A stretch of 64,000 nucleotides of DNA from positions 355,319 to 419,318 of the forward strand of contig JADYUE010000001.1 in the NCBI GenBank assembly GCA_021531615.1, given 5' to 3'. Under the pieces are notes generated by a model, which saw only the letters and a program-made list of their open reading frames with translations, searched no databases and had not been told where the DNA came from. Each line of letters opens with the position of its first letter. Position 1 is the first letter of the stretch. Below, piece by piece: positions 61,668 through 64,000 of the stretch. The translations under genes were made by a program, and so were the position numbers. Source of the DNA: Fusobacterium varium. Its GTDB lineage: Bacteria; Fusobacteriota; Fusobacteriia; Fusobacteriales; Fusobacteriaceae.

Positions 61668-63567
61668 AATATTTAAAAATATGTAGCTCCTTTTCTCCTC
61701 TATTTATATCTATAAATCCTGTTTTACCATAGAATAAAACTCCATCTAATAGATATGTTTTCTTTTGAGCTGCTACCTCTCTAGTAGAGTTAAAGAATAT
61801 TATCTCTCTATCTTCTGAAATTTTTACTCTAATAGCTTTAGCCTCATCTTCACCAACTAAATCTAAATTTCCTCTTCTAACTTGAATTTTTTCAACTTCT
61901 AAATTCTCTGGTGATATTACTGTAAATAAGATTGTATTTTCTACAAATGAAGTTTCACTTTCTATTCTAGTAGATTTTTGTAGTGTATTATACTCTTTTG
62001 AAATTTGTATATCTTTCCTACTTAATTTTACACTGTCACTCCATTTCATATGAAGAGTATTCTCTTTTTTCAAGATTACATGATTTTCTTCTAACTCAGC
62101 TTTAACATCTAAATCTAGATTAAAAAATTGTTTGTAGCTATGCTCTCCTCTTGTTAAAAATTCATCTATAACTACCCATAAATCTGGTTTAATATAGAAT
62201 ATTTTTCTATTTGATACAGCAGGAATAGGTTGATCTAAATATCCTAAATGTCCACCCTCTACATAATCAAATTTATCATTAAATTTATACATTGAATTTA
62301 ATGGAAGAGGTGTTTTTCCAATTCCCCAAGAGCCATTAAATTTTGAAAACAGTTGATTATCCATTATTATTGTATTATGTGAGTAGTTATTTTTTAACTT
62401 TATTCTAGTTTCATCTCCCTCTACATAAGTATATCTTCCTGAGTCAATAAGAAAATCTTCTCCTCTATAAGTTAAATTAAAATGTAACATATCACCATGT
62501 CCATGTCCACTTCCTATTGATCCACAAGTAAACCATAGATAATTTCCCTTTTCATCAAAAGAGTCACGTAAATAGAAATTCCCACTATTTTGTAAAGCTA
62601 CTGATGTATAATCTGGTTTTTTAGCTTGTAATTTCGAATAGTTCTCTATACTTTTTTTATCTAATTCCCAAATTGATTCAAAATCTATCTCTTCAAATCC
62701 ACCAAATTTAAGCTTCTCATCTTCTAAAACTGCTGCACATCTTGTAATTATATCTCTTAAATCTGTATCGTCACTATCCCCTTGCATTGGTTGATGATGG
62801 TTTGGTTTTTTCATAGCAAAGTTTGAAAATCCTATTTTTCTTATACTTTCTCTAATAAATTGAGGAATCTCCATATTATGATGTTTAAATTGTACTGCTG
62901 TTTCTAAAAGACAATTTAAAACTTCATTTTGATACATAGGAGATTGTTCCCAATGAACTCCATCTGGAAGTATTTGAATTTTACATTGATGTTCCAATCT
63001 TTTTAGTGGAACTGTAAAATAATCTGTATCTAATTTCCCGTAGTAAAAAGCAAAAGTTATCAATCCACAATTTTGAAGAACTCCCCAGTTACTTAAAGTT
63101 CTAAAATCATCATAGATCTCAAGGAGAATATCACATTGTTCCTTTAAAGAGTTATATACTTTCTCTTTAAAATCTTCATCAAATTTATACTCTCTTTCAA
63201 ATAGCTCCATTGTTTTTATCCAGTTAATACATCTAAGCCCCATCTCTATTGTACGAGCACAATCTTTAAATTCTGGATTGGTAAGTTCAACACTATCTAT
63301 CCAAGAGTTCATCTGTCTTATAAATGTAGTTAGATATTTTTCATCCTTTGTTAAAAGATAAGCTTTACCTAAAAAAGTCCAATATTTATGTCTATTTAGC
63401 ATAAATGCCCATTCTTCATCTTCAAAAGGAATCTTATTCCATTGAATCTCTCCATCAAATTTTACAGGTATATTACAAGCTTCCATATCCCATTTGTGAT
63501 TAAAGATAAAAGTGTTATCACAAATCATATCAGCAGTTTGTAATAAAAGCTCCTTTGTCATATCCAT
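61666..63567 (-). CDS. Heparinase II/III-family polysaccharide lyase, cytoplasmic
   Basis: A 633-residue protein with an N-terminal alpha-toroid (about 1-330; heparinase II/III N domain) and a C-terminal beta-sandwich domain (about 335-633). The central GSIGSGHGHGDMLHFNL, DSGRYTYVEGDETR and YSHNTIIMD contain the conserved His, Tyr and Asn/His positions of the family. There is no signal peptide, so it acts on imported oligosaccharides, releasing unsaturated uronates. These feed 2-keto-3-deoxygluconate, the substrate of kdgK-eda 24 kb away. Specificity (heparan, chondroitin or alginate type) cannot be told. Confidence 0.87.
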   Translation of the reverse strand: MDMTKELLLQTADMICDNTFIFNHKWDMEACNIPVKFDGEIQWNKIPFEDEEWAFMLNRHKYWTFLGKAYLLTKDEKYLTTFIRQMNSWIDSVELTNPEFKDCARTIEMGLRCINWIKTMELFEREYKFDEDFKEKVYNSLKEQCDILLEIYDDFRTLSNWGVLQNCGLITFAFYYGKLDTDYFTVPLKRLEHQCKIQILPDGVHWEQSPMYQNEVLNCLLETAVQFKHHNMEIPQFIRESIRKIGFSNFAMKKPNHHQPMQGDSDDTDLRDIITRCAAVLEDEKLKFGGFEEIDFESIWELDKKSIENYSKLQAKKPDYTSVALQNSGNFYLRDSFDEKGNYLWFTCGSIGSGHGHGDMLHFNLTYRGEDFLIDSGRYTYVEGDETRIKLKNNYSHNTIIMDNQLFSKFNGSWGIGKTPLPLNSMYKFNDKFDYVEGGHLGYLDQPIPAVSNRKIFYIKPDLWVVIDEFLTRGEHSYKQFFNLDLDVKAELEENHVILKKENTLHMKWSDSVKLSRKDIQISKEYNTLQKSTRIESETSFVENTILFTVISPENLEVEKIQVRRGNLDLVGEDEAKAIRVKISEDREIIFFNSTREVAAQKKTYLLDGVLFYGKTGFIDINRGEKELHIFKY

Positions 63568-63666
63568 ATTTTCTCTCTCCCTTAAAAAATATTTTATTGA
63601 ATTTAAAATTCTATAATTATAATAACAAATTATTTTTTTATTTTCTAGAGGGATTATTTTAAAGTT

Positions 63667-63684
63667 ATTCTAATATATTAGAAT
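63667..63684. promoter_or_regulatory. 18-bp perfect palindrome upstream of the lyase gene
   Basis: ATTCTAATATATTAGAAT lies about 100 bases before the lyase start and directly after the dehydrogenase terminator. It may be an operator; no other copy was noticed in the window. Confidence 0.35.
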
Positions 63685-63687
63685 ATA

Positions 63688-63724
63688 AAAAGAAAAAAGC
63701 TGAGCAAATTAAATTTACTCAGCT
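63688..63724 (-). terminator. Terminator of the iron alcohol dehydrogenase gene
   Basis: Minus-strand AGCTGAGTAAATTT and AATTTGCTCAGCT form a stem followed by TTTTTTCTTTTT. Confidence 0.85.
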
Positions 63725-63740
63725 AAAATTATTTTTTATA

Positions 63741-64000
63741 CTAATAAGCTATATTGTATAGTTTTTCTATATCTTCCAATGTTACATCTTTTGGATTTCC
63801 ACCTGTACATACATCTGCTAACGCATCTTTTGATAGTTTTGGTAATCCTGATTCTGGGATGTTTATCTCTCTTAATGTTTGTGGGATATGAACATCTTTT
63901 GATAGTTGTCTTACTGCTTCTACTGCTGCCTTAGCTGCTTCCTCTTTTGTCATTCCTGTTGTATCTACTCCCATAGCTCTTGCTATATCTCCATATTTAT
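63741..64000 (-). CDS. Iron-containing alcohol dehydrogenase, C-terminal part (5' end beyond window)
   Basis: The frame is open at the right edge; about 86 C-terminal residues are present. MGVDTTGMTKEEAA, IRxLSKD-type VRQLSKDVHIPQTLREI and DVCTGGNPKDVTLEDI with the terminal YNIAY are typical of group III dehydrogenases such as lactaldehyde reductase FucO, 1,3-propanediol dehydrogenase DhaT or butanol dehydrogenases. The substrate cannot be set from this end alone. Confidence 0.85.
   Translation of the reverse strand, partial: KYGDIARAMGVDTTGMTKEEAAKAAVEAVRQLSKDVHIPQTLREINIPESGLPKLSKDALADVCTGGNPKDVTLEDIEKLYNIAY

Overview
This is about 64 kb of very AT-rich chromosomal DNA (roughly 30% GC by eye). 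It combines Gram-negative envelope genes (Kdo synthesis genes kdsA and kdsD, an OppA-type lipoprotein, a Spy/CpxP-like periplasmic protein) with a Firmicute-like codon style. It also carries strong AAGGAGG ribosome binding sites, an acyl-CoA dehydrogenase fused to EtfA and rubredoxin domains, and a chromosomal Rep_3-type initiator. Together these fit Fusobacterium, probably a large-genome member of the varium/ulcerans/mortiferum kind; the species cannot be fixed from the sequence alone. No rRNA, tRNA or CRISPR array was seen.

Layout. 1-5.7 kb: end of an rluD-like gene, a structured repeat, then ribH-ribD-ribE-ribBA (minus strand) behind an FMN riboswitch, and a DMT permease. 5.9-13 kb: an NhaC-type antiporter and the oppABCDF peptide transporter. 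13.5-15.8 kb: Mrp ATPase, a DUF1858 protein and kdsD. 16-17.2 kb: a TnpB-only IS200/IS605-type element with a probable omega-RNA, lodged between kdsD and kdsA. 17.2-23.9 kb: kdsA, murE, a Spy-like protein, ung, a radical SAM protein, an HD protein and an unusual TruA-KH fusion. 24-29 kb: nucleoside operon udp-nupC-cdd-deoD-deoB-deoC. 29.4-32.6 kb: an acyl-CoA dehydrogenase/EtfA/rubredoxin fusion followed by a flavodiiron protein. 32.6-38.5 kb: GntR and IclR regulators, an AEC transporter, eda-kdgK and a DMT permease. 38.7-45 kb: a mannose-family PTS with two SIS-domain deglycase-like enzymes (gfr-like), facing a plasmid-type Rep_3 protein. 45-49 kb: a CstA-type carrier with a divergent LytS/LytR pair. 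49-53 kb: ileS with a leader-peptide attenuator, and a lone DhaM-like protein. 53-64 kb: an XRE-S24 repressor with a small divergent gene, a MORN protein, guaB, a mechanosensitive channel, a hydrolase, DUF1847 and DUF1653-like genes, TauE, thyA-folA, a heparinase II/III-type lyase and the end of an iron alcohol dehydrogenase.

Signals beyond the ordinary genes. (1) ileS is preceded by a 16-residue leader peptide with six AUA isoleucine codons, a hairpin covering those codons, and a terminator: classical ribosome-mediated attenuation. (2) Two intergenic elements of 157-158 bp keep the same fold through compensatory base changes, each with a near-identical 50-bp satellite. (3) Two paralogous small RNA candidates share a promoter-like region, a UCCCC hairpin loop and a terminator. 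(4) Shared palindromic motifs suggest small regulons: TTC-N7-GAA upstream of eda-kdgK, the AEC transporter and a DMT permease; TTGTCTA repeats at the deo operon and at the GntR gene; TTAATTCGT inverted repeats between the PTS operon and the Rep_3 gene.
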